A DNA stretch of 64,000 nucleotides from Cycas panzhihuaensis (taxonomy: Eukaryota > Cycadophyta), in NCBI GenBank assembly GCA_023213395.1, contig CM041465.1, positions 21,514,001 through 21,578,000 of the forward strand, written 5' to 3'. The stretch's first letter is position 1. Each line of letters begins with the position of its first letter. The notes beneath the pieces were generated by a model. It did not search any database. It had not been told where the DNA came from and saw only the letters and a program-made list of their open reading frames with translations. Both the position numbers and the translations under genes were made by a program. Shown piece by piece: positions 34,931 through 45,233 of the stretch.

Positions 34931-37696
34931 TGGATGCACGTCTACGGGATAACCACCTAGCTAAGTAGGAATAGCGAGGATGACTAACAATGGTATCGAG
35001 GGTATGGATAGAATCCTACAAGTAAGGCAAGTAGCATGCAGGGCACCCTGTGCACCAGAGTGTGAGTTTGGGACTTGTGGATGATACCCAACTACCTAAA
35101 GGTGGTTCCCCTACTTCAACTAGGAAGAGGGAAGGCAAAAATGTAGCCTGGATAGGCTTCAGAGGAAAGTCCTCCCACCCTTGGATGGCTAGAAGGGGAG
35201 GAAGAGAATCCCTGAAAGTTTCCCTATGGTAGAGGGGAACGACTGGAAGCAAGGTAGGTAAGTAGCCTACGGCACGGCTATGACCTCCTTGGTTATTTGG
35301 CTAAGCAAATAGAACCAAGGAAAGAGGAAGGGAGTGGAAGCGATCAATCGCTCCAAGATCCCTCCTTGAGGGTACAACCAAAGGAAGCGAGAGTGCTAGG
35401 GTGTGTGCAAGCAAACTGAATCAAACAGAACAAGCCAAGGGGGTGAGGATAAGGTTTATGAGCTAAAGGAAAAGGCGAAGGGAAGATCTCCTGCAAGTCC
35501 TTTTCCTAAATGGACATGGTATATAGAGTGAAACATACAAAATGTAAGTAAAAGATGTTGATTTCCCTTTTTCTTTTATGTTATCTAAGTTACTACCATG
35601 CAGCCTTTTCAAAATAGAAAGAGCGAGGCAAAGTAAGGTCACATACATAGGATAAAGGCGTGGTAGAGGCGGCGGTGCTCCCACTAGATGCTCCAAGTCA
35701 TTCCATAAAATAAGCGGTGAAAAGTCACGGTGGGGTACAACATGGGGCTTCCTTACCTTCCCTGGAAAGTAACTATAAAATGCTGGAAATAAAAAGGAAA
35801 GTGATAGCGAAAATAGAATGCTATGACAAAATGCAAACGGATTCACTTACCTAGTAGAAAGAAGGAGGGGGAAGTTCCTGGCATTCTCCTTTTACCTGCA
35901 AGTGAACATAAAGATTCCCTTATGGAGAAAGGAGGCTAATAATACGAAGAAGAGCACCAAATTGTATATATGCATATGCCAAAAACTAGATCTCTATGCA
36001 TACACATAAGTACTCACTAATCACAAGTTTACAGCGATAGACTATGGTATGAAAATACCCAAATGAAAGGTGTGTAAATAGGTGAGCCTCGGAGTGACCC
36101 ACTTCCCACAAAGGGAAACCCTACTCTCCCTCAAGGAGCCACAGGGCTGCGAGAGTATGGCTACAAAAATTGGCTATAAACAGGGGTAACAAAAGTACAA
36201 AGGTAGCTCAAGGAAATCCATAATGGATTGGAGTGCTATAGGGAGCAAACTGGGGTTTTGAGAGAGGAGTTGAGCTAGAAGAAGCCTCTGAGGTTTATGC
36301 ATTGCCCAGATGGGAGAAATAGGCATGTAAACTAGTGTTGCAACAGGTGTAAACACTAGTTTCAGTGGCTAGAAATGATCTCCTAATCCCTTGTCCACCT
36401 GTGGATAGCAGAGGCGAAGAGGAGGGTTTGAAGGGCGGAAGCCTCTTGGGAGCGCAAGGGTGGTACGAAATCCACCCAGCTTTATCCCAAACCCTATGAA
36501 ATCCTCTTGTACTACTATCCTAGGGCATGAAATGCAGGAGAGGAGCCTCAAACAGAAGAGAAATAGCTACAACAAATTAAAAGATAAGCTCTAGAAACTA
36601 AGAAAAGGAAACTAGCAACAACCATGTACAAAACTGGGAATAAACTGAGCAAGGAAAGAGCTCCAAAATAACAAATACCTTAAGGAAAGGGGAGAGGCAT
36701 TTTCCTCTATAAGAGCCTACTAAGAAGAGGCTGAAAACCTATGAAGAAGTCTGAGATGCAGTAGGTATGGGGCCCCTACTAAGGCGGCTGAGAGAAATCC
36801 CGCTTCTGAAATAACTCAGTACTTGCCTTGGCAAAGAGACCCTAAAAACTCCTCAAGAATGCCCCCTCTGGGGCATGCAATGGGCTATGAGGATGTCACA
36901 GTGAGGCCTAAGGAGGGTTGGGCATAGAGGAGTAGTTGCAGGTCCTAAGAGTGCAGCAGAGCAGAAGAGCAGAGTAGAGAGCAGGGCAAATTTCCTTAGT
37001 GTTCCTTTGAAAAAGAGATAAAAGCTCCAAAAAATGACTTAAGATGAGCTTAAATACTTAGCCCTAATCCTAATTAAGTGATTAGGGCTTGGTTGGCACT
37101 AAGGTGGGTTAAAGGACATGTGGCAATTCCATAATAAATGTGAGAATTACCACGGCAGGTTTAAAAAATAGTTTATAACACTCGCACCGCAGTAAATATC
37201 ACAGTACCGTGGTAAACTTCACAGCATTGTGAACTTTGTCACAGTGCGGGACCAGAGGGCCAAACTAGCCCGAACATCCAGCCAAGGCTATGGGACAGGG
37301 CACTAGGAGGCCAGCAGGGGGTCGGGCCCACCTACCCAGGGACAAACAAAGGACCAAGAACCACAAAAAAGTAATCAAGGGGCTCAAGGATGCAACGAGG
37401 AGACTAAGTGATGATAAAACAACATAACAAATAATCATCACATAAGTCGAATAAATCTTAAGGGGAGTAGGGAAGATTATGGGAGGTAACGCGGCCATTA
37501 GGGTACCACACTTGCTGGAAGTGCGCCCCTGCTATAGTCATCATAGGCTAAAGAGGTGTAGATGGTGCAAACCATCTACGAAAAACATATAGCATGCAAA
37601 CAAGTACTCCTCACAAGAAGCAAAAGTAAAGTGAGAAACATACCTGCACTTACCTGAGTTAATCTCTCTGTATCCATTCCCAGTAGCCGGGAAACA
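34931..37696 (-). mobile_element. Gyp-D 3' LTR
   Basis: 2,766-bp LTR in minus orientation, TGTTTCCCGGCTACTGG at 37696 to GCATCCA at 34931, both termini intact. The polypurine tract on its upstream side marks it as the 3' LTR. A TATTTAA promoter candidate is at 37050-37056. The matching 5' LTR is outside the window. Confidence 0.9.
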
Positions 37697-37707
37697 CTGC
37701 CCCCTTG
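37697..37707 (-). other. Gyp-D polypurine tract
   Basis: CAAGGGGGCAG on the minus strand directly before the LTR start TGTTTCCC. Confidence 0.72.
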
Positions 37708-38109
37708 GCATTGAGCCTTGTCACTCGAAAGCATGGTGGAATGGTGAATGCTGGCAACACAACTGTCAGTAGCACATGTGTATACATATATATATAAATC
37801 ATGATCATAATAGGAGTCAAGGGTGCCAGCAAGTATCGTGGTGGAACACGTAGATACGAGGATAGAGGTGGAGACCACATAGGGGCTGCCTATGTACCAC
37901 TCAGGAATCGATTGGAAGATAAGAAGGATGAGGGGGTTGCCCCCATCATAAAAAGATGCAAGAGATGGGGATAATCAAGTAGAAGAAATAAGTGAGCAAA
38001 CTGCTAGTTGCCATAGTTTAAACTTATTAGTGACTAGCTTTTAGAGGTACAAACGAATCATAAGATGATGTGCATGACAGCCCGGGACTTAGGTGACAGA
38101 ACAACTAGA

Positions 38110-38538
38110 TAAGTCTTAGGGGTAGTCAATAAGAAGTGGAAGATGACGCTCAAGGATAAGGTGAATAAGAGTATCTACCTCAGCATTGAGGGCCCGAGTA
38201 ATGTGTCAGATGTCGACAGACTGGAAACAAGCTAGAAGAGACCTGGTGGTCAAAGCAAGGGCTCTCAAGTGAGGGCATCACACCTAGTAAACCTGAATGA
38301 AATGGGACACCACAACCTAGGAGTCACAAAGAAGAATAATCAATCTGTGATGGAAATAGAGAGCATCGGTAAGAGCTTCAATAACAGTCGTGTACTCAAC
38401 TTCATTATTGGTAGCCACTAGGCAGAAGAACCCAGAGCATAGGAAATCATGTATGGATGGGTCGTGAAGGATCCATGCAGTGGCAGAAGGTCCAGGATTA
38501 CTGCGACTCCCGCCATCGGTAAAGATATAGAGAGACAT
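38110..38538 (-). pseudogene. Gyp-D archaeal-type RNase H (aRNH)
   Basis: Second RNase H of Gyp-D, starting MSLYIFTDGGSRSNPGPSAT at 38538. All four acidic positions are readable: FTDGG, NNEVEY, LLCDS and, after an in-frame TAG at 38314-38316, the LNAEVDTL segment near 38175. The stop is at the same codon as in Gyp-E. That could mean shared decay at a CAG codon or an ancestral stop; Gyp-B reads Gln there. No recognisable domain in the spacers 37708-38109 and 38539-39080. Confidence 0.83.
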
Positions 38539-39080
38539 AGATGATAGAAGAGAAAAACTTGGTTGAGAAATTATGTAGTGATATAGGAGTCAGGTCAAAA
38601 AGAGGCTCGTGTGGCAAGCGATAAATGGCTGTGAAGGGTAAGAGGACCTAGCAATGAGGCTACCTAAGGACAAAAGCAGGCTATCCGACCATTGGCTGAG
38701 AGTGGGTAGAAAAAGGGCATCCTAGGATGCCAAAGGTTGCCTTAGAAGGCAAAGAATGACTCCGAGCGGGGGGAGCATTTCCTTTGGGGGGCCCAGGAGT
38801 AGGAACACGCTACAAAAGTGGGTCTAAGATGGCGAACCGAGCCAAATAAGTATAAACTCAGGTATGCATAGGAGTGGCACGTAAAACGAGATAAAGGGAG
38901 CTTCAACAAAAAATGAGCCATTGGGGCGTCATTAATGCACCAAGAGAAACAAGTTGAAAGGAGACCAGAGAGACGAAAAGAGGAATTGGGCTAGAAAGTA
39001 ATGTTGGTTAGGGCAAAAATATGGTCTCGAAGGCTACCTTAGAGGCAAAAAAGGAGGAAGTGCCCAACGAGGGCCCTGCC

Positions 39081-39087
39081 TATATAA
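39081..39087 (+). promoter_or_regulatory. TATA box of antisense gene, Gyp-D
   Basis: TATATAAGG preceded by GGGCCCTGCC, on the strand opposite pol. It is followed after 187 bp by the conserved splice donor CCAGTGAGTGG. Confidence 0.65.
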
Positions 39088-39273
39088 GGAAATTCGAACG
39101 AAAAGGGATTTCATTCTTACGAGATCTCGTACAAAATCCAGAGCTCGTTCCTTACGCAGCAGAGTGCTACCCCACTTCTGGGACATGCAGCGAGAGATCT
39201 GGCTGTTGGATCAGAGCGAGGAGGTAGCCAATGTGACTGGGAGAGCGAGATGACGACAGCACGACCTGATCCA

Positions 39274-39756
39274 GTGAGTGGATTGCCAAAACCTCTCCCG
39301 AAATCACAATTGGGATTTATTACTTTTTATCACTTTTTGTATAGATTTTTAGCCCCATTTGGGCGAGAAGTGGCCTCTCGGAATCTAAATTGGACCCAGA
39401 AAGAGGCGTGACTGGGGCATTAGGCAGCCTTGGTCCTAGTAGGTCCCGTTGGGCCCACCTAAAAGAATATTTTTGAGTTTTCTAGCAAGAAAATCCCCCT
39501 TTTTGGGGGGGTGCCATTCGCACCGTGGTAAAGATCGCGGTGTTACGATCTTTGTTGTGAGGCCCCGATCTCCTCGGGACCCGGCTAAACTCTGCGGTAC
39601 CACAAAGTTTAGAGCAGTGCAAAGGTAGAATTACAGAAAAAGAGAGATGAGGGCCCGATGGGCCCTAAATCTTGATTAGGTGGTGCTAACGGGTAGTTAA
39701 AAGGATAGAGAGCTGAGTATAGGCTAAGATCTGACACGTTTGATGGCATTTTACAG
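39274..39756 (+). other. 5'-UTR intron of antisense gene, Gyp-D
   Basis: Inferred 483-bp intron, donor CCA/GTGAGTGG at 39274, acceptor TTTTACAG at 39756. Coding similarity to Gyp-B and Gyp-E starts immediately after the acceptor. Confidence 0.6.
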
Positions 39757-40507
39757 GTGGTGATCAAAGTGGAGAACCATAAGAACATTGGTACGGCCAT
39801 GTTAAGTTTCATAGAGATGATGAGTAAGGAGGACAAGGGAGTCCTACAGAGATGCAGGTTGCTAAAGGTGGTGAGGACACCTCAGTACATGTTAGATCAG
39901 AGGTTGTTGGTCAATATAGTATCGCATTGGGACAGGTAAAGACACGTGTTCCATCTGCCCCAAGTAGGGGACATGATGGTGACACCCAGAGACATCCAAC
40001 GAATCCTAGGAGTTCCAGCGACAGGGAGACCAGCCTTGCTAGGAGCATTGCATAGCAACGAGGTGGCCCATCGAGAGGCGGTTATGTTTTTTACAGGCCA
40101 GGATAGGTGGGAGAGGCGAGGAGTGCCTCTACAGACTATGGTGATGTCTAGGGTTCCTCATGTTAGGAAGATGATCACTCTATGCCTTCTATTCTGAATA
40201 TCCCAAAAATATAACTATAAAGATATCCCAGGCGGTTGGATCAATGCAGTATAGAGGTGCGAGGATGGGGAGCGATTGGATTGGGCCACCCTCATAGTGG
40301 CAAACCTCATCACTTAGCTGGACACTATCAGGATGGCAGGTAAAGTTGGATTGTCTTACAGCACCCTCTTGTAGTGCTAGTTCTTTGAACATTTTGCAGC
40401 AGTGGCACCATCAGGGGGACCACACCCCATATCAGAGTGGGCACCCATGGTACACAGATGGCAGACCCGGTTCAGAGGAGTTGAGGATCAGGCACACGTC
40501 AGGAGGT
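39757..40507 (+). pseudogene. Gyp-D antisense PMD-like gene, first part
   Basis: Best-preserved copy of the PMD region. It holds VENHKNIGTAMLSFIEMM, RLLVNIVSHWD, the signature HVFHLPQVGDMMVTPRDIQR then ILGVPATGRP, the hydrophobic stretch RKMITLCLLF, then IPGGWINAV, RLDWATLIVANL and CWFFEHFAAVAP, which resembles the aromatic-rich end of plant mobile domains. Five stops, mostly at CAG or TGG codons in the relatives. The apparent start codon is GTG where Gyp-B has ATG. The frame is cut at 40507 by Gyp-B and resumes at 57348. Confidence 0.75.
40503..40507. repeat. Gyp-B target-site duplication, left
   Basis: GAGGT; identical to 57348-57352 on the other side of Gyp-B. Confidence 0.9.
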
Positions 40508-43197
40508 TGGATGCGCATCTACAGGGTAGCTACCTAACTGAGTAGGAATGGTAAGAGCGATCGATGGTACAATTGAGAAAAGACCTACAAGTAGGGCAAA
40601 TACCACGCAGGGCACCCCGTGCATCGGAGCGCGAGTTCAGGACTTGCAAATGGAACCTAGCTACTTGGAAGTGGTTCCCCACTTCAAACAAGAGGAGAAG
40701 AGGCGTAGGGTTAGCCTGGGTTGACCTAAGAGAAGGATCCTCCCACCCTTGGATGGCTAGAAGGGGAAGGAGAAAACCCTTCAAGGGTTTCCCTAGAGCA
40801 AAGGGAAATGAGAAAAGGTAGGCAAGTGGGTGTCCTACGAATGGGATCACCTTTGTTACCTGGCTAAGCGAAGAACCGAGAGAACATAAAGGGAATAACC
40901 AAAGAGAAGAGGTTATGATGTGTGTAAGCAAACTAACAAAGTAAGCAAATTAGTGGAGCAAGGGGGAAGTTTGCAAGGGAGACGAGGAGAAGGTGAAAGG
41001 GGAGGACTTCCTAGGACATTTTCCTACGACAAATGTAATATAAGCGCTAAAGTAAGAAAAGCATAAACTAAGATAAAGGTTGATTTCCCTTCTCTTTCCA
41101 ATAAGCTAATTACTACTATGTAAAAGAAATTAAAAGGAAAATAAAAGTGATGATGTGGAGCGAGAGTGTGTACCCAAAATGGATGCGTGTCAAAATGGCA
41201 ACGTTCCCAAGTGGCACCTGAAGTTGCTCCTCAAAGCACGGCAGACATGAAAAGATGTGGTAGACTGGAGTGCGAGGCTTCCTTACCTTCCCCAAAGTGG
41301 TACTGAAGTACCAAGAAAGGAGAAGAAAGGAATACAATGCTAGCAACAAATGAACACTAAAGTAAAGCATAAATGGAAGCACTTACCTACAAAGGAAGAA
41401 AGAGGAACAGGTCCTTTGCGTCTTTCAAATACCTGCAAGTAAATGACAATATCCCGCTTTCCGGAGAAAGGGTGCTAGCATACAATAAAGAGTCCTAACA
41501 ATACATGTACATATGAAGCAAGTATAAACTTAAATACATGCACATTAGTATTCAATATAATGATGATACACTATAGAGGAAAACAACCAAAATAGATGGA
41601 GAGTAACTGGTAAGCCTCGGAGTGGCCCACCTCCCGCAAGGAACAACCCTACTCTCCCCCGAGAAGCCACAAGGTAGCGAGGGTAAGGCTATGTAAGAGG
41701 GTTGGAAATAGAGGCAAAAGATTTGAAAAGAGCCTAAGAGGATCTACAGCAAGCTGGGGTGCTACAAGGAGCAAACTGGATTACCGGGGAAGGAGTTGGG
41801 CAAGGGACAAGTAACCAGGGCTTATGTGAGTTGCCTAGACTAAGGTGCAAGCCCTCAAACTAGCACTGCAACATGTGACAGCGCTGATTTCAGTGACTAA
41901 AAATGGCCTAACAAACCCTTATTTGATTGCCAAGAGTAGCATAGGGCAAAAGGGAAGGTTTGGGGGGGGGTAAAGAGCCACCTGAGGAGCGTGGAAGGTG
42001 GTGCAGAATCCACCCAGCTCTCACCCAAATCCTATGCAACACCTCTTTGCCACTGCCTTGAGCAAGAAACGCAAGAAATGAGGCTTTAATAGCAAAAATA
42101 AGACAACCCAAAACAAGGCAAGAGCAACCTCCAAAGACCAAAGCAAGGAGAGCTAGAAATGACAAGCAAATAGGGCATAAATTGGATAAGAAAGTAGTTT
42201 AAACTAATGAATACCTGAGAAAGGGAAGGGAGGCTCTTGCCTCAGTCAAGAGCTACTGAAAGAAGGCTGAGAAATCTACCAAAGAGCTATGGAACAACAG
42301 GTTTGGAACCCCTGCTAATGGAGTTGAAGGAAACACCTACACTTTAAAGATACTTGATGGCTGCCTAAGCAAGAAAATACTGAGATCTCTCCAAAGGGGC
42401 CCTCTCCAAGGCATGTGAAGGGTTGGGAAGATGTCTTAGCCATACCAAAGGAGAGCTAGGTGCTGGAGGAGAGGTGTAGGTCCTATAGTAGCAGTGGAGC
42501 AGCAAGGAATAGTAGAGCACAGGGCCTTTTTCCTTGAGAAGTATTCAAAAAATGAGCAAAAAATCCTAAAAGTGATTTAAAGAGGACTTAATTACCTAGC
42601 CCAAACCCTAAATAAGCGATTAAGGTGCAACTGGCGGTGAGTCAGTCACGAAACACATAGCAGTTTTGCAATAAATACGAAATTGCCATGGCAGATTTTT
42701 TAAAAATAAACTTGAATAGAACCAGAAATTTGCGGCATTACCAGTATTCTTGATGCGTGACCGGGATAAATCGCCCCACCACTGGGCTATGGGCCAATGA
42801 CTAAAGAGGCTAATGGGAGGCTGAGACACCTACCCAAGGGCAAATAAGCCAACAAATGAATCAAGAAAAGTAAAAATAGGATTCAAATGATGTGGCAAGT
42901 CAAACAAATAATGACGGCTCATCACACGGGTATAGGTTGCACAAGCCAAATGGATCTTGAAGTGATTAGGGCAGAATGTGGGAACTGGAATGGCCACTAG
43001 GGTGCCACACTCACTAGGAATGTGCCCCCGCTATAATCGTCATAGGCTGAGTAAGTGTAGATGAAGACATAATCATCTACAAGATCACAACATGCAAGCA
43101 TACACTCAACTCAAAAGAAAGCAGTGATAAGGTGAGAAGCATACCTGTACTTACCTGAGTTGATAACTCCGTATCCATTCCCGAAAGTTGGGAAACA
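40508..43197 (-). mobile_element. Gyp-B 3' LTR
   Basis: 2,690 bp, TGTTTCCCAACTTTCGG at 43197 to GCATCCA at 40508. It pairs with 54639-57347; stretches compared by eye differ at roughly 8-11 percent of sites, mostly transitions. Preceded on minus by the purine tract. No coding content; short frames inside are not conserved with the other LTRs. Confidence 0.93.
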
Positions 43198-43207
43198 TTG
43201 CTCCCTT
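43198..43207 (-). other. Gyp-B polypurine tract
   Basis: AAGGGAGCAA on the minus strand, abutting the 3' LTR; one A in place of G compared with Gyp-D and Gyp-E. Confidence 0.7.
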
Positions 43208-43609
43208 GGCAGCAGAGCCTTGTCACTCGAAAGCCTAGTGCGATGGCGAATGCTGGCAACACAACTGTCAGTAGCATATGTGTATATAGATATATAAATC
43301 AAGACCATAACAGTAGGCAAGGGTGCCGGTGAGTGTCATGGTGGAACGCATGGATACAAAAGTAGAGGTGGAGATAACATAGGGGCTGCCTATGCGCCAC
43401 CCTAAAACCAACTGGAAGAATAAGAAAGGCGAGAGGGTTGCCCCCACCATAAAAGGTGCAGAGAGATGTGCATAATCAAGTAGAAGAGTAAACAACGTTA
43501 GTAGTCACCATAGTTTTGCCTCATTAGCAGCTAGGTTTCAGAGGTGTGAATAGATCGCAAGAAGATGAGCATGATGGCCTGAGGCTTGGGTGACAAAGCA
43601 ACCAGATAA

Positions 43610-44035
43610 GCCTCAGGGATGGTCAGTAAGAAGAGGAAGGCAGCGCTCAAGGATAAGGCAAATGAGACTATCTACCTCAGTGTTAAGGGCCCGAGGGATA
43701 TACTAAATATTGACGGACGAGAAGTGGGCTAGGAGGGATCTGGTGGCAGAAGTGAGAGTTCTCAAGTGAGGGTATCGCACTTGGTAAACCTAGGTGAGAT
43801 GGGACACCACAACTTGAGAGTTACAAAGTAAGACGATGGGTCCGTGATGGAAATAGAGAGCATTAGTAAGGGCTTCGATAACAATTATGTATTCGGCTTC
43901 GTTGTTAGTAGCCTCTAGGAGGAAGACCCCAGAGTGCAGGAAATCATATCCAGAGGGGCTACGAAGAATCCATACAGCAGCAGAAGGTCCAGGGTTACCG
44001 CGGCTTCCACCATTGGTAAAAATGTAGACAGACAT
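43610..44035 (-). pseudogene. Gyp-B archaeal-type RNase H (aRNH), active-site mutant
   Basis: Starts MSVYIFTNGGSRGNPGPSAA at 44035. The first catalytic Asp is Asn (FTNGG) and the third acidic position is Asn too (LLCNS), while Glu (NNEAEY) and the last Asp (NTEVDSL) remain. Both Asp-to-Asn changes are G to A in the coding strand. Unlike Gyp-D and Gyp-E the codon after LLC-N-S is Gln, giving a longer open frame to 43790; a stop follows after VVVSHLT. The open frame also extends upstream to 44155 without a recognisable domain. Located 0.4 kb from the 3' LTR. The spacers 43208-43609 and 44156-44558 hold nothing I recognise. Confidence 0.84.
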
Positions 44036-44558
44036 GGGTGACACAAAGTCCTGGTAGTGCATAGGCAATAATGGAGCAAAAAAAGAGGGCTCGAGACAAG
44101 CAATAAGTGGCCATGAAGGGTAGGAAGACCTAGCAATGAGGCTACCCAGGGGCAAGAGTAAGCAGTCTGATCACTATCTGAGAGCGGGCAGAGAAAAAGC
44201 ATCCTGGAGCACCAAAAGGTTACTTCGGGAAGCGAAACATGCCCCTAGATGAGGGAGCATTCCCTTTGGAGACCCCAAGAGCAAAAAAGGGCTGCGGAAA
44301 CTAGTCCAGGGTGGTGAAACGAGCCAAACGAGTATAAACTCGGGCATGCACAAGAGTGGCATGCAAAACGAGATGGAAGGGCCTTAGGAAAAAGTGTAAA
44401 AATGAGGCGTCATAAATGCACCTGCAAGAAAGTATAAAAGGTCACAAAGAGCACAACAAAGCGATGAGGCGGAGGACAATGGTAATCAAGGAAACAAGAT
44501 GGTTCCAATGACTGTCACGAGACCAAAAATGGGGGAAGCGCCCATCGAGGCCTCCGCC

Positions 44559-44565
44559 TATATAA
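44559..44565 (+). promoter_or_regulatory. TATA box of antisense gene, Gyp-B
   Basis: TATATAAGGAGA preceded by a GC-rich CCTCCGCC. Downstream are ATTGATTCATTTTCA and CCTAACTTCGGAGGCACGCG blocks closely shared with Gyp-E. Confidence 0.65.
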
Positions 44566-44749
44566 GGAGATCGTACAAAAAATTGATTCATTTTCACCAG
44601 CTCTCGTGAGAAACCAGAGCTATTCCCTTACACAGTGGAGAGCCGCCTAACTTCGGAGGCACGCGGGGGTTGATCCGATGATTGGATCAGAGCATAGAGA
44701 GAGCCAACAGGATCATCGAGGCGAGATGATGTCAGCGAGACTAGATCCA

Positions 44750-45233
44750 GTGAGTGGATCTCACAAAACCTAGCCCATTTCAAAGTTTAAAATTTATTAT
44801 TTTTTATAGATTTTTATGTGATTTTTGCGCCCCTTATGGGCAATTGGAGGCCTCTTGGAGTCTGAATTGGACCCAAAAAGAGGCAGGGACCTAGGCATTA
44901 GGGAGCCCTGGTCCCGATGGGCCCTACAGGGTCCACCGGAAGAATTTTTTTTTAGGTTTTGGGGCAAAAATCCCCCCCTTTTGGGGGGGTGTCATTTGTA
45001 CCATGGCAAAGATCGCAGTGGCGCGACCATTGCCACGAGGCCCCATGATCACCATGGGGCTCGAGCTAAACTTAGTGGTGCTACTAAGTTTAGCACGGCA
45101 CGAAGGCAGAAAATCAGAAAACAGAATATGAGGGGCCAAAAGGCCCCAAATCTCAGGCAGAGAGAGATGAGAGAGAGCTAGGAGCATTGTTGATTGACAG
45201 GACTGACCTTAATTGGCTTTTGATGTTGATAGG
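44750..45233 (+). other. 5'-UTR intron of antisense gene, Gyp-B
   Basis: Inferred 484-bp intron, donor GATCCA/GTGAGTGG at 44750, acceptor GTTGATAG at 45233, with ATG at 45242. Conserved exon 1 upstream and coding exon downstream flank a poorly conserved middle. Confidence 0.62.
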
